DNA from: Gp13-AA77 sp035946735
GTDB lineage: Bacteria; Acidobacteriota; Terriglobia; UBA7540
Direction of reading: 5' to 3'
Length of the DNA stretch: 64,000 nt
NCBI GenBank assembly: GCA_035946735.1
Contig: DASYYZ010000170.1
Span: 1-64,000 of the forward strand
The notes under the pieces were generated by a model, which saw nothing but the letters and a program-made list of their open reading frames with translations, had not been told where the DNA came from and did not search any database. The number at the start of each line of letters is the position of its first letter. Position 1 is the first letter of the stretch. A program made the translations under genes and the position numbers. Shown one piece after another: positions 1-9,291 of this stretch.

Positions 1-75
1 AAAGAGCAGCTTTTGAAAGAAGAAGCCAGACTCAAGCGGGTGCGAAAAAACAAGCGAGCCAAAAAGCACGCTTAA
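1..75 (+). CDS. C-terminal end of a truncated protein
   Basis: Frame 1 is open from the window edge to a TAA at 73-75 and encodes 24 residues that are extremely basic (runs such as KRVRKKNKRAKKHA). Only the tail of the gene is inside the window, so no family can be assigned. A lysine/arginine-rich tail is typical of nucleic-acid-binding proteins, but that is only a guess. Confidence 0.4.
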   Translation, partial: KEQLLKEEARLKRVRKNKRAKKHA

Positions 76-252
76 ACGCGCCTGTCACGCTCTTTCACTT
101 TAGCTCTGTCGCATGGATTAGCCAAATATATTCTTACCCAATTTTCGATCTCGGTAAGTACGAAACAGGACATCCTGGGCATGCATGGCAAGGTATCAGA
201 GAGACAAGCCACACGACAGATCTTCTGATAGATCAAGTCCGTACGATTTTCT

Positions 253-1119
253 ATGAGCAAACGCGGGGCGAAATTCGGGGTGTTTCTGCGCCATGGCGGG
301 TGCGTGAAATGGGTACTCGCGTGTCTGCTGGCCATTTCGGCACTGGCGATTTGCCAGGATTCGTCGGATTCCGACCAGAAGACGAATCCGCTGGGATCCG
401 GCAAGAAAGTTATCTCCCAGGGGACGGAACTCTACAACCTCTCCTGCACCGGGTGCCACGGCGTCAACGGAGCGGCAGGCGAACGAGGTCCCGCGCTGGC
501 GGGTGAGCGGGATTATGTTCGCGACACCGACGCGGAAATCTTCGCCACCGTTAAAGACGGAATTACCGGCACGGGAATGCCGCCGTCGGGCCTGCCGCCG
601 AACGACATCTGGAAGATTGTCGCCTATATTCGCAGCCTGCGGGCCACGGCCTCGGACGCTTTCGTTCCCGGCGATGTTGCCCACGGCGAACAGATCTTCC
701 GGAACCAGGGACGTTGCGGCTCCTGCCATATGGTCAACGGACGGGGCGGAATTCTGGGACCGGATCTTTCCAACATTGCCGCCGAGCGCACGTTGCAGCA
801 GCTTCGACTGGCACTGACGCGACCCAAGCTGACAATTCCAACGGGCTACCAGCCGGCCGATGTAGTCACCAGCACCGGCCGCCACTTCTCCGGCATCATT
901 AAAAACGAGGATAATTTCTCGGCCCAATTCCTTGACAACAACCAGCAACTTCAGCTTTTCAGCCGCGACGAGCTGCGTGAAATCCACTACAAAGATTTAT
1001 CGCTGATGCCTGCCCGCTACGACAAGACTCTTTCACCCACCGAGTTCCAGGACCTGCTCGCCTTCCTCAGCCGCCTCGAGCGTGCCCGGGCGGAGCAAAA
1101 CAAAGAGGATGCGCAATGA
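253..1119 (+). CDS. di-heme cytochrome c, electron acceptor of the adjacent PQQ dehydrogenase
   Basis: This is a 288-aa exported protein with a hydrophobic N-terminal segment (about residues 18-34) and two heme-binding CxxCH motifs: CTGCH at 65-69 and CGSCH at 155-159. A GMP methionine (Met109) could be the axial ligand of the first heme. It therefore has two class-I cytochrome c domains and should act in the periplasm. Its TGA stop overlaps the ATG of the quinoprotein gene (ATGA), so the two are translationally coupled. A cytochrome c paired with a PQQ dehydrogenase normally takes electrons from it to the respiratory chain. The start is uncertain: no good Shine-Dalgarno precedes the ATG at 253, and an in-frame GTG at 304 lies right before the signal segment. 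Confidence 0.85.
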   Translation: MSKRGAKFGVFLRHGGCVKWVLACLLAISALAICQDSSDSDQKTNPLGSGKKVISQGTELYNLSCTGCHGVNGAAGERGPALAGERDYVRDTDAEIFATVKDGITGTGMPPSGLPPNDIWKIVAYIRSLRATASDAFVPGDVAHGEQIFRNQGRCGSCHMVNGRGGILGPDLSNIAAERTLQQLRLALTRPKLTIPTGYQPADVVTSTGRHFSGIIKNEDNFSAQFLDNNQQLQLFSRDELREIHYKDLSLMPARYDKTLSPTEFQDLLAFLSRLERARAEQNKEDAQ

Positions 1120-2705
1120 TGAAACTGGCCTGCCTCTTCCTTTGCGCTGGAACACTTTTCGCCGAGGAGCGCCAGGTGACTTTCCAGGACCTGAAGGCTG
1201 CCGACGCCAACAACTGGCTGTGCTATTCCGGTTCGTATGGCTCGCAGCGCTATAGCCACCTGAAGCAGATTAACACCACCAACGTGCAGTCACTCGTGCC
1301 CGCCTGGATTTTCCACGTGACCAAGGAAGAAAGACTCGAGAGCGTGCCCATCGTGGTAGAGGGGGTGATGTACTTCACCCAGGCCGTCGGAGTAGTGTAT
1401 GCGGTAGACGGACAATCGGGCCGCTTGATCTGGACTTACCGCTATCCGTTCGGCAAGCCGAGCTGGCCGAACCGCGGTGCCGCCGTGTACCAGAATCGGG
1501 TCTACTTCACCACGCAAGACGCCTATCTAGTAGCGCTCGACGCCAGAACCGGCAGCTTTCTCTGGCGATCGAAAATCGCCGAAGCGAAGGACGGCTACAA
1601 CGCGCCCGCCGCGCCGCTTGCCCTGAACGGCAGGATCGTGACCGGCGTGGCACCCGGCGACTTCGGCATGGTTGGCATGTTGAAGGCCTTTGATGCGGCG
1701 ACGGGTAAGGAGTTGTGGCACTGGAACGTAGTCCCGGGCCCGGGAGAGCCGGGACACAACTCCTGGGCCGGCGATTCCTGGAAAACCGGCGGCGGCGACA
1801 CGTGGCTGACCGGTAGCTACGATCCGGAACTGAACCTGATTTACTGGGGAGTCGGCAATCCAGCGCCTGATTTTAATGGCGACGTGCGCCAAGGCGACAA
1901 CCTCTACACCGAGTGCATGGTGGCCCTTGACGCCGACACGGGCAAGCTGAAGTGGTTTTTCCAGTTCACTCCGCACGACACGGCGGACTGGGACGCAGTT
2001 GAGATTCCCGTCCTCGTCGACCACATTTTTGACGGCGAGATGCGCAAGCTGCTGGTGCAGGCCGACCGCAACGGCTTCTACTACGTGCTCGACCGGACCA
2101 ACGGCAAGTTTCTGCACGGAAGTCCTTTTGTTCGCAGCTTAAACTGGGCCACCGGTTTGACCGCGGAGGGACGCCCGATTCGGGTGCCGGGCATTGCACC
2201 TTCAGTCCAGGGCACAAGAGTTTGCCCCTCGTGCACTGGTGCCACTAACTGGATGTCGCCTGCGTACGATCCGGACACGGGCTATTTCTATCTGGAAGCC
2301 ATCGAAGGTTGCCAGACGCAAATCAAGGCTTCGCAGAACTTCAAGCCCGGGGGCTTTCCTTTCAATGGCACCGGTGCAGTGGACATTCCCGACGAGCCGT
2401 TGCAGGTCTACATTCGCGCCCTGGAACTGACCACCGGCAAACTGGTTTGGGAATACAAGGTGATCGGCTCGCACGATTATGGCGCCGGAGTGCTGGCGAC
2501 CGCCGGAGGACTGCTGTTCGCCGGCAGTACGGAAGGCAGCTTTATGGCGTTCAATGCCCGTACCGGCAAGGTGGTCTGGCACTTTAATTCCGGCCAGCCG
2601 ATTTCGGCGTCTCCGATGACATACTCCTTCAACGGTAAGCAGTACGTGGCGATTGCCGCCGGCTCGGACGTGATGGCCTTCAGGCTTTTCGAGAAGTCCC
2701 AATGA
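1116..2705 (+). CDS. PQQ-dependent alcohol/aldose dehydrogenase (quinoprotein beta-propeller)
   Basis: The 529-aa secreted protein starts with a short signal peptide cut near LFAEE and then shows the eight-bladed propeller tryptophan-docking repeats of the methanol/ethanol dehydrogenase family (AxDxxTGKxxW, for example ALDADTGKLKWFF and AFDAATGKELWHW). The catalytic region HDTADWDAVEIPVLVD carries the family DWD aspartate, and SHDYGAGVLATAGGLLFAG is the usual C-terminal blade. It should oxidise a periplasmic alcohol or sugar and pass electrons to the cytochrome encoded just upstream. At the place where methanol dehydrogenases have a vicinal Cys-Cys ring before NRG, this protein reads KPSWPNRG and has no cysteine pair. 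The substrate cannot be read from sequence. Confidence 0.88.
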   Translation: MMKLACLFLCAGTLFAEERQVTFQDLKAADANNWLCYSGSYGSQRYSHLKQINTTNVQSLVPAWIFHVTKEERLESVPIVVEGVMYFTQAVGVVYAVDGQSGRLIWTYRYPFGKPSWPNRGAAVYQNRVYFTTQDAYLVALDARTGSFLWRSKIAEAKDGYNAPAAPLALNGRIVTGVAPGDFGMVGMLKAFDAATGKELWHWNVVPGPGEPGHNSWAGDSWKTGGGDTWLTGSYDPELNLIYWGVGNPAPDFNGDVRQGDNLYTECMVALDADTGKLKWFFQFTPHDTADWDAVEIPVLVDHIFDGEMRKLLVQADRNGFYYVLDRTNGKFLHGSPFVRSLNWATGLTAEGRPIRVPGIAPSVQGTRVCPSCTGATNWMSPAYDPDTGYFYLEAIEGCQTQIKASQNFKPGGFPFNGTGAVDIPDEPLQVYIRALELTTGKLVWEYKVIGSHDYGAGVLATAGGLLFAGSTEGSFMAFNARTGKVVWHFNSGQPISASPMTYSFNGKQYVAIAAGSDVMAFRLFEKSQ

Positions 2706-3186
2706 GCGAATCGAGCTTGTCCTGCAGAGACGTCAATCCGATTTACCCTCCAAATCATCGATTTGCACGAATCTGTCTCCCGTAGGCTCCAAAAACTCAA
2801 TCTTTGCAAGCCAGAATCTGGTACTGAAGCGTTCTCTGTATGTCGCGCCGCACCCAGGGAGTAGTGTCTAAGGTCGTCGGCTTCTAGAGACTGCAGACTT
2901 AGATTGGAGATGGAAGAAAAGCTCACCTTGAAGCATAATGCCGTCGAGTGTCCATTCACCATGGGTTCCGGGTGGCTTGGCATTTTATGCAGATCGCGCT
3001 GATCGCGCCCAACTTGTTGAGGAAGGCTGGAGACCACGACATGCCGATTTGGCTATCTGACCGGTTGTGGACGGAAATGCTGTGTGGGGTTATGATCTTG
3101 CCCAGAGGTAAACGAATCAAAGCGAGTTGGCGGAATTCTGAAATCAGGCGACTTTGAGGCGCAAACCCCAAAAGAGGAGAGCCTTT
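2706..3186. other. intergenic region, no gene seen
   Basis: This stretch of 481 bases separates the PQQ dehydrogenase from the aldo/keto reductase remnant. Short open frames here show no coherent protein-like composition. The only site I can support is a good Shine-Dalgarno (AGAGGAGAG, about 3173-3181) just before the ATG at 3187. Confidence 0.5.
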
Positions 3187-4426
3187 ATGCGGCGCAGGAG
3201 TTTCTTTGTAGCATCCGCTGCGGCTGGACTCTCGATCTATGCGGAGCGGCGGGCAGCAAAGCTCGTTGGAACGGGGCGATATCCCCAAGCGGGTCTTCGG
3301 CAAGACTGGCGAGCGATTGACGATCGCCGGCCAGGCTGGAGGCCGATTTTCCTTGTGCGGTTACGAAGAGGCCAAGGCCGTCACGATTCGCGCTTACGAG
3401 CTTGGGGTCAATTACTTCGACACCGCCCGGATTTACTGGGAGGGGAAATCGGAACAAGTCTTCGGCGAGGTTTTGGCGCCCTTCCGAAAACACATCTTTC
3501 TTACAACGAAATCTCCTCAGCGTTCGCGCCAAGGTGCGGAGGCAGACCTCGAGAAATCCCTGCGGGCCTTGAATACTGACTATGTAGACCTCTCGCAGAT
3601 TCACCAGGTCTCTACGATGGACGAGGTGCAGCAGATCTTCGCGACCGGCGGAGCCATTGAAGCTTTTGAAGCAGCCAAGAAAGCCGGCAAATGCCGCTTC
3701 ATCGGCTTCACGGGCCACCACGACACAGAGGTTCATCCGGCGATGCTGAAAAGGTACGACAAGTACGACTCAATTCTGATGCCTCTGAACCCGGCCGACC
3801 GGCCGGGCGGCAGCGGGTGGTCAAAGTCCCAGTTCAACAACACGGGACGGCTGGCAGCCCAAGCAGGATTCGGACTTTTCCACCCCGAGCCGGATTCTTA
3901 CTTTTACCTGGATAGGGATCTTGCGCTGGATATGATCGGCATTGCCCCACAAGTTGGCACCACCAGCTACGACCGGCTATCGGAGTTGCATCCGGAACGA
4001 TGGCTCGCCCATCCCGATGGTCCGGCGATGCTGCTGTTCCATGACCGGGACATCGCTCTGCAGCCAGATTTCGTGGAACGCCTCTTAACGGCCTTGCCCG
4101 CGAGTTACCAGACTCTGAGCGTGAACAAATATATTGGGATTCTCCATGCGCAAATCACGTCATTAGCTACTGATAGCTGGCAGTTCACTTTCGACTTTGA
4201 TCCGCATTACTGCGCCTACTTCGAAAGACATTCGTCTTCCTGGAAGTTGTGGCTTTCGGATCCCTTTCGCGAGAAGCTCAAAACTCTTCAGGATCTCAGT
4301 CTGTCGGTGGACCGCCAGCCGCCCAGCAGGATCAAAGCGTCTGACTTCCTTCGTGGCACAGCGGCGACCATTGATCTCCCCGCAGGACTGCCGACCCACG
4401 GGTGGGAATTGACAGCAGCCAGATGA
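3187..4426 (+). pseudogene. chimeric, frameshifted aldo/keto reductase
   Basis: The ATG at 3187 follows a strong ribosome-binding site and encodes a twin-arginine-like leader (MRRRSFFVASAAAGLS). The reading frame then moves: from about 3240 the protein continues in another frame as SSLERGDIPKRVFGKTGE and runs through a convincing aldo/keto reductase N-terminal half (VNYFDTARIY with the catalytic Asp/Tyr region, TKSPQRSRQGAEADLEKSL, KCRFIGFTGHH). At MPLNPAD (about 3785) the similarity stops. A different, unrelated but coherent sequence follows to the TGA at 4426 (HPEPDSYFYLDRDLAL, HPDGPAMLLFHDRDIA, DFDPHYCAYFERHSSSW). The NADPH-binding half of the barrel is missing, so this cannot be a working reductase. 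It looks like an out-of-frame leader plus a deletion fusing two genes. Confidence 0.7.
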
Positions 4427-4555
4427 GGGCGGAGGCAGCATTGGGAATTAACATCCGCTCAGGCAAAGGTTGCCAGATCCTGAGATTGGGTTCAAGACCG
4501 TGAGTATTGGGGTTCTCAAATATCCTGGGCGGACTTGATTTGAGGCTGGACGTTC

Positions 4556-5737
4556 ATGGCGAATGAACTTTCGATTCCCGTTGTGGAAAGGGCAGCGGCT
4601 CCGGCCACCAAGCCAGTGACCGGGGAGGTATCTCCTGCCGTCCCCGTGCCCGAGCGGCTCGCCTCGCTCGACGCTTTCCGCGGCTTCATCATGTTTTGGA
4701 TTATCGGCGGAGAAGGGCTCATGGCCGGACTGCAGGCCCTGGGCCACAATCGTCTCATCGACGCCATTGTCCACGAGCTGAATCACACTCCCTGGCAGGG
4801 GCTCAGATTTTATGATTGCATCTGGCCGAGCTTCATGTTGATGGTGGGAGTCTCAATTCCACTGTCCTTCGCGAAGCGCTCCTTGACTCAAAGTTATCGT
4901 CGGCAACTGGTTCATGCGTTGAGGCGCACAGTGGTTCTTTTTTTGCTTGGCTCGCTTCGGGAATCCGTCTCACTGGGCTCGCCATACCTCGTCGAGCTCA
5001 GCAGCGCTCTGCAACCGATTGCCATTGCATATTTCGTGGCCTTTCTGATGGTGCGGAAGCCGTGGAAATTCCAGGCCACGGTGGGCATACTGATTTTGGC
5101 CGGCTACGCCCTTCTGCTTACCTTTGTCCCTGCCCCTGGTATCCCGCCGGGCACCTACGAATTGAATCACAACCTCGTCCACTCGGTCGATATCGCCCTG
5201 CTAGGGCAGAAGCATTGGGACATCTGGCCCTATGCGCCCGAGGGTTGGGGCACTGTGTTGAGTACGATCTCCACCATTTCAACCACCATTCTCGGCCTAC
5301 TGATCGGCGACTTGCTCAGGAGCGGGCGCCCGAAGCCGAAAAAGGCCATGATGATCGGAGGTGCAGGACTTTTGTGCCTCGCCGCGGGCTACGCTCTGAG
5401 CCTGTTTGTGCCCGTGGTCATGAAGATGTGGACCACTTCCTACGGCCTCCTCTCGGCCGGATGGGCTTGCCTGATGTTTTTGCTCTTCTACTGGGTTGTG
5501 GACGTGCGAGGTTATCGGTCCTGGAGCTTCCCGCTTGCGGTCATTGGCGCAAATGCCATTTTCATCTATATGCTCACAAGCCTTGTCCATCTCGGTTCGA
5601 TGGTGGGGACCTTCACGAAGGGCATCGCCGGCTTGCTGCCTCGCTCCGGACAGCTCTTTCAAGAGCTCGCGGTGCTGGTTGTTGAGTGGTTGATCCTGTT
5701 TTGGATGCACAGGCGGAAGATCTTCATTAAGGCCTAA
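4556..5737 (+). CDS. HGSNAT/DUF5009-type multi-pass membrane acyltransferase
   Basis: This is a 393-aa integral membrane protein with about ten hydrophobic segments after a 40-residue soluble N-terminus. The motif RLASLDAFRGFIMFWII and the following WQGLRFYDCIWPSFMLMVGVSIPLSF are the signature of the heparan-alpha-glucosaminide N-acetyltransferase / DUF5009-DUF1624 family, which moves acyl groups across a membrane onto amino sugars. The length is normal for bacterial members. A fossil of a GH20 beta-N-acetylhexosaminidase lies directly downstream on the same strand, which fits an old operon for N-acetylated amino-sugar glycans. The exact acceptor is unknown. Confidence 0.82.
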   Translation: MANELSIPVVERAAAPATKPVTGEVSPAVPVPERLASLDAFRGFIMFWIIGGEGLMAGLQALGHNRLIDAIVHELNHTPWQGLRFYDCIWPSFMLMVGVSIPLSFAKRSLTQSYRRQLVHALRRTVVLFLLGSLRESVSLGSPYLVELSSALQPIAIAYFVAFLMVRKPWKFQATVGILILAGYALLLTFVPAPGIPPGTYELNHNLVHSVDIALLGQKHWDIWPYAPEGWGTVLSTISTISTTILGLLIGDLLRSGRPKPKKAMMIGGAGLLCLAAGYALSLFVPVVMKMWTTSYGLLSAGWACLMFLLFYWVVDVRGYRSWSFPLAVIGANAIFIYMLTSLVHLGSMVGTFTKGIAGLLPRSGQLFQELAVLVVEWLILFWMHRRKIFIKA

Positions 5738-5790
5738 CGGGAAAGACGTGGGTTGAAAATTCCGCCGTTTCGCTAACGCTGTCACTGCTT

Positions 5791-6164
5791 ATGAAATCCT
5801 TAATGATGCGTCCTATCACTTCGGCGGTTTGCGCGATCTCATTTTCGCTTGTGGCCGTGCAGGCGGGCGCGGAGCATAGCCCGATTCTGCCGCAGCCTCA
5901 GCAGACCCACTACGGCACGGGTTGCCGCTCGAAGGTCTGGGCGTTCGCTCGCCGCGCGACGCCTAACCTGAAGATCAATACGCTGCCGAGGCGTTGGCCG
6001 CGTGCCTCACACATGATGCAAAGCGCCCTCCTGCTTTTCCCCAAGACGAACCCGGGATGAGGGCGATTGTCCTAAGGCGCACCGGCGCCCTTGACCCGTT
6101 GCCACTTCCGGGCGAACGTCCAGGTCCCGAATCGCGTGAGGGCTGCACAGTGCCGCCAAGGTAG
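5791..6164 (+). pseudogene. remnant of GH20 beta-N-acetylhexosaminidase N-terminus
   Basis: The ATG at 5791 encodes a signal peptide ending VAVQAGAEHS, followed by PILPQPQQTHYGTG, the typical opening of GH20 enzymes. The sequence then continues only if the frame is changed twice: LPLEGLGVRSPRDA in a second frame, then PEDQYAAEALAACL and EPGMRAIVLRRTGALDP with GERPGPESREG in a third, ending at TAG 6162-6164. These pieces follow the order of the GH20 N-terminal alpha/beta domain. The catalytic barrel is absent because the homology ends before the ADOP gene. At least two frameshifts and a large 3' deletion make this a dead gene. Confidence 0.65.
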
Positions 6165-6185
6165 AACCCTGGCACTACCGGCCAA

Positions 6186-8651
6186 TTACTCCGCTCGCAG
6201 CGACTCCACGGGGTTCACACCCGCCGCGCGGCGAGCGGGGAGGTAGCTGGCGAGCGCTGCCGTCGTGATGAGCCCGAGCGCCACCGCAGCGTAAGTTGGC
6301 GGATCGACAGACTTGACCCCGAATAGCAGGGACGACATCAGGCGGGTCAGTGCCGGCGCGGCGGCCAGCCCGCAGGCAATTCCCACGCCGGCCAGCCCCA
6401 GAGCATGGCGGACGAACATCGCTACAAGCTCCTGGTGGCGCGCGCCCAGCGCCATGCGAATGCCGATCTCTCGCCGGCGCTGTGACACCGAGTAGGCGAT
6501 AACGCCGTACAGGCCAACGATACCAAGCAGCAGCGCCATTCCCCCGGCGACAGCCAGCATCACGAGAGTGAACGAAGTGCGCGCCATTGACTTCGTGTAG
6601 TAATAGTCCAGCGTGTGGGCATCCGCCAGCGGAAGATTGGGATCCACCGACCATACGGCCCGCCGGACCTCGTTCATCAAACTTTCGGAGCCGGCGCGCG
6701 GGCTGCGAATAGAGAAGGTCACGTAGCGCCGCACATCAATATCGTTGCTTTCGAAACGCGCTGCCAAGATGGGCCAATACACCGAACTGGGAGCTTCCTT
6801 ATCTACGCCATCGTCGTGAACGTCCCCGACAACGCCGACCACCTCTCGCCAGTCGTCCTTGGTGGTTGAGCGGATTTGTTTGCCGAGAGCGCTCGAAGGC
6901 TCGTGCCAGTATTCGCGCGCCAGCTTTTCAGACACGATCACCACCGGAATCTTATTGTAAATATCGCTCCAGGTGAGGTCGCGGCCTGCGACCAGCGGCG
7001 TGCCCAGGGTTTTGAAATAGCCGGGTGCGACGAACCGATAGCGGGCTAGCGGCACTTCACTTGGAGTATCGGCACGGTCCTTCGCCAGGACTGGATCGCC
7101 CCATTCGTTACCATCCATAGGAACACTCATGGAGATGCCGACGGAGGAGACGCCCGGAATGGCCTCGGTCTTATGCGAAATCTGCTCTTGGATGCGGATC
7201 ACGCGTTCGGCGTCTTTCACCTGTGTTTCGGGAATATCGACACGGAATGTCTGGATTTCCGCAGGCGCAACGAAACCGGGATCGACTTGGGTCAGGGTGC
7301 GGAAAGTGCGAATCATGAGTCCTGAACTGATCAGCAGGATGAGCGCCAGCGCCACCTGGACGATCACCAGCACGCTGCGCGATCGATGCCGCTCGCGGCT
7401 TTCGCTCACGGAGCGTCCGCCCTCGCGCAGGCCGGTTCCGAGGCGCCTGCTCGCATACTTCAAGGCCGGAATCAAACTGAACAGCAGGCTCGCGACCAGT
7501 GATGCGGCCAGGGCGAAAAGCACCACGGTCCCATCGACGCCGATTTCATCGAGGCGGGGCAGACCCGTGGGCGCCATGGCGACGAGGAGGCGCAAGCCAG
7601 CATACGCCAGTCCCAGGCCAGCAATGCCGCCTACCAGCGCCAGAATGAGACCCTCAAACAGCATTTCCGCAGCGACGCGGCCTCGACTTGCGCCCAACGC
7701 GGAGCGGATGGCGAGCTCCTGCTGGCGTCCTTCCGCCCGGAGCACAAGCAAGTTGGCCACGTTGGCGCAAGCGATCAGCAGCACCAGGCCAATGCCACCC
7801 ATCAGAACCCATAACACTTTACCTACGTCGCCCACCACGTCTTGCTTCATGGTCCTGAGGCTCGGGCCAACGCGCGCGTCGTCGAACATCTTGACGCTGT
7901 AGCCCGGCGGCGGCGGAAAACTCCTTTCGACGATGGGAATCATCCGCGCCACGTCCGCGCTGGCCTCGGCCAGAGTGATGCCTGGCTTGAGCCTGGCGAC
8001 GGAGTCAAAGCTATATCGCCCGAGAAAGGTCTTGGCGCGGTCGAGCTGCAGGGGAAGCATCACCGCAAGGTCGGGCCCGCCGAAACCGAAATCCTGTGGC
8101 AGCACTCCGATGATTTGCCGCAATGTTCCATCCACCGTGATCACTCTCCCGATTACGGATCGGTCGCCGCCGAACTTGCGGAGCCAATAGCCGTAGGTCA
8201 GCATCACGGTTTCCGCGCTGCCTGGGGAATCATCCGCCCGTGTGAAGGAGCGTCCAAGAAGGGGCGTGACACCCAGAATTGGAAGTACGCGATCGGTCAC
8301 GTCGAGGCCGCCCACGTGCTCCGGCTCCGCGAGGCCCGTGACGTTCACCGATTCGCCTGTAGAGAGGCCAATGTCTTGGAACGTGTGGCTCTGGTCGCGA
8401 TAGATGAAGTAGTCCGCCGGCGATGGATTCAGATCCTTTATGTTGAGCCCGGGAGCCGTGAGCCAGACGGCGACCAGCTCCTCCGGATGGGGATAGGGCA
8501 GAGGCTTCAGCAGAACGCCCTCGACCACGCTAAAGATGGCAGTGTTCGCACCGATGCCGATGCCAAGCGTCAGCACCGTGACTGCCGTGAACATGGGCGC
8601 ACGACCGAGCCTCCGCAGAACCTGCCTGAGTTGAGTCGCCAACAATCCCAT
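6186..8651 (-). CDS. ADOP-type ABC permease (MacB/FtsX family)
   Basis: The 821-aa membrane protein has the duplicated layout of acidobacterial duplicated orphan permeases. A first transmembrane helix near residues 20-45 carries the hallmark TLGIGIGANTAIFSVVEGVL. Then come a periplasmic MacB_PCD domain, an FtsX domain (about 280-400, with ANVANLLVLRAEGRQQE), a second PCD domain and a second FtsX domain ending LPARRAAGVNPVESLRAE. It has no ATP-binding domain, and none is encoded next to it. It lacks the roughly 70-residue cytoplasmic N-terminal region seen in the second permease of this window (10533-13199). Role: probably efflux or envelope transport/signalling; the substrate is unknown. The three minus-strand genes upstream read in the same direction. 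Confidence 0.88.
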   Translation of the reverse strand: MGLLATQLRQVLRRLGRAPMFTAVTVLTLGIGIGANTAIFSVVEGVLLKPLPYPHPEELVAVWLTAPGLNIKDLNPSPADYFIYRDQSHTFQDIGLSTGESVNVTGLAEPEHVGGLDVTDRVLPILGVTPLLGRSFTRADDSPGSAETVMLTYGYWLRKFGGDRSVIGRVITVDGTLRQIIGVLPQDFGFGGPDLAVMLPLQLDRAKTFLGRYSFDSVARLKPGITLAEASADVARMIPIVERSFPPPPGYSVKMFDDARVGPSLRTMKQDVVGDVGKVLWVLMGGIGLVLLIACANVANLLVLRAEGRQQELAIRSALGASRGRVAAEMLFEGLILALVGGIAGLGLAYAGLRLLVAMAPTGLPRLDEIGVDGTVVLFALAASLVASLLFSLIPALKYASRRLGTGLREGGRSVSESRERHRSRSVLVIVQVALALILLISSGLMIRTFRTLTQVDPGFVAPAEIQTFRVDIPETQVKDAERVIRIQEQISHKTEAIPGVSSVGISMSVPMDGNEWGDPVLAKDRADTPSEVPLARYRFVAPGYFKTLGTPLVAGRDLTWSDIYNKIPVVIVSEKLAREYWHEPSSALGKQIRSTTKDDWREVVGVVGDVHDDGVDKEAPSSVYWPILAARFESNDIDVRRYVTFSIRSPRAGSESLMNEVRRAVWSVDPNLPLADAHTLDYYYTKSMARTSFTLVMLAVAGGMALLLGIVGLYGVIAYSVSQRRREIGIRMALGARHQELVAMFVRHALGLAGVGIACGLAAAPALTRLMSSLLFGVKSVDPPTYAAVALGLITTAALASYLPARRAAGVNPVESLRAE

Positions 8652-8734
8652 AAACTTGCCTCCCGAACGTGATGAACGTACTTCCGGGTGAAACAGCCTT
8701 CATGGGCGTGCGTAGCAATTAGCCGCCCTGACGC

Positions 8735-8974
8735 TCAATACGTTAAGAGACAAACACGGGTTCCAAGGGATTTGGCTTGAGGCGGCCTGCATATCGGCGC
8801 GAGCGTCGGGGCCTTTTGACTCCGCAGCTCGCCTCCTACGGGTTTTGTCGGTGATGACGGCGAGCCGCTGGCTTCGAAGAGCCGAATTGTATCTGGCAGC
8901 GCCTCGTCGCAGAAGGACAAGAGCTTCTCGCGCGGGACACGACGCGCCTGAAAATCCTTCACCGCTGAGATCAT
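8735..8974 (-). CDS. small hypothetical protein C of a coupled three-gene set
   Basis: This 79-aa frame starts MISAVKDFQARRVPREKLL; its ATG overlaps the stop of the preceding gene (ATGA at 8971-8974). That coupling is the main evidence that it is real. I recognise no domain. The last third (PICRPPQAKSLGTRVC) has a less protein-like composition, so the gene may be truncated at its 3' end. Confidence 0.4.
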   Translation of the reverse strand: MISAVKDFQARRVPREKLLSFCDEALPDTIRLFEASGSPSSPTKPVGGELRSQKAPTLAPICRPPQAKSLGTRVCLLTY

Positions 8975-9291
8975 CCGCGCGCCGGTTGGACAATAGCGGC
9001 TTCGAGCATGGCGAGCGGGATCTCTGCGGTCTGAACATAGAAGCTGGCATGTTTAGGGATTGCTGAAAGCGCAATGGAGTCCAGCCGCACGACCATTTGT
9101 TGGCACTCCACGGCGGCGATCTGGTAGTAGAGCACCTGGAAGCTGTCCGGATCGACGGATTTCTGTGCGCCGAGAGCGGCAATCCTTCGCAGCGCCAGTG
9201 CGGCCAATTCGGGTGTGACTTCTACGAGAGCGAACTCGCAACCGCCGTCCCAATGTTCGTAGCTGCTGGAAACCCTTAATGCAACTCTCAT
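8971..9291 (-). CDS. hypothetical protein B of a coupled three-gene set
   Basis: This 106-aa protein begins MRVALRVSSSYEHWDGG and has a coherent soluble composition (EVTPELAALALRRIAALGAQ, SFQVLYYQIAAVECQQMVVR). Both ends are joined to neighbours by ATGA overlaps, upstream with gene A (stop 9288) and downstream with gene C (start 8974), so the three are almost certainly one translation unit. No family recognised. The neighbourhood (a DUF6094 remnant about 4 kb away on the same strand) suggests it belongs to an integrated mobile element. That is inference. Confidence 0.55.
   Translation of the reverse strand: MRVALRVSSSYEHWDGGCEFALVEVTPELAALALRRIAALGAQKSVDPDSFQVLYYQIAAVECQQMVVRLDSIALSAIPKHASFYVQTAEIPLAMLEAAIVQPARG

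Noticed and set aside
8700..9182. 160-codon minus-strand frame overlapping genes B and C
   Set aside because: Its residue use is not protein-like, while B and C in other frames are coupled by ATGA overlaps.
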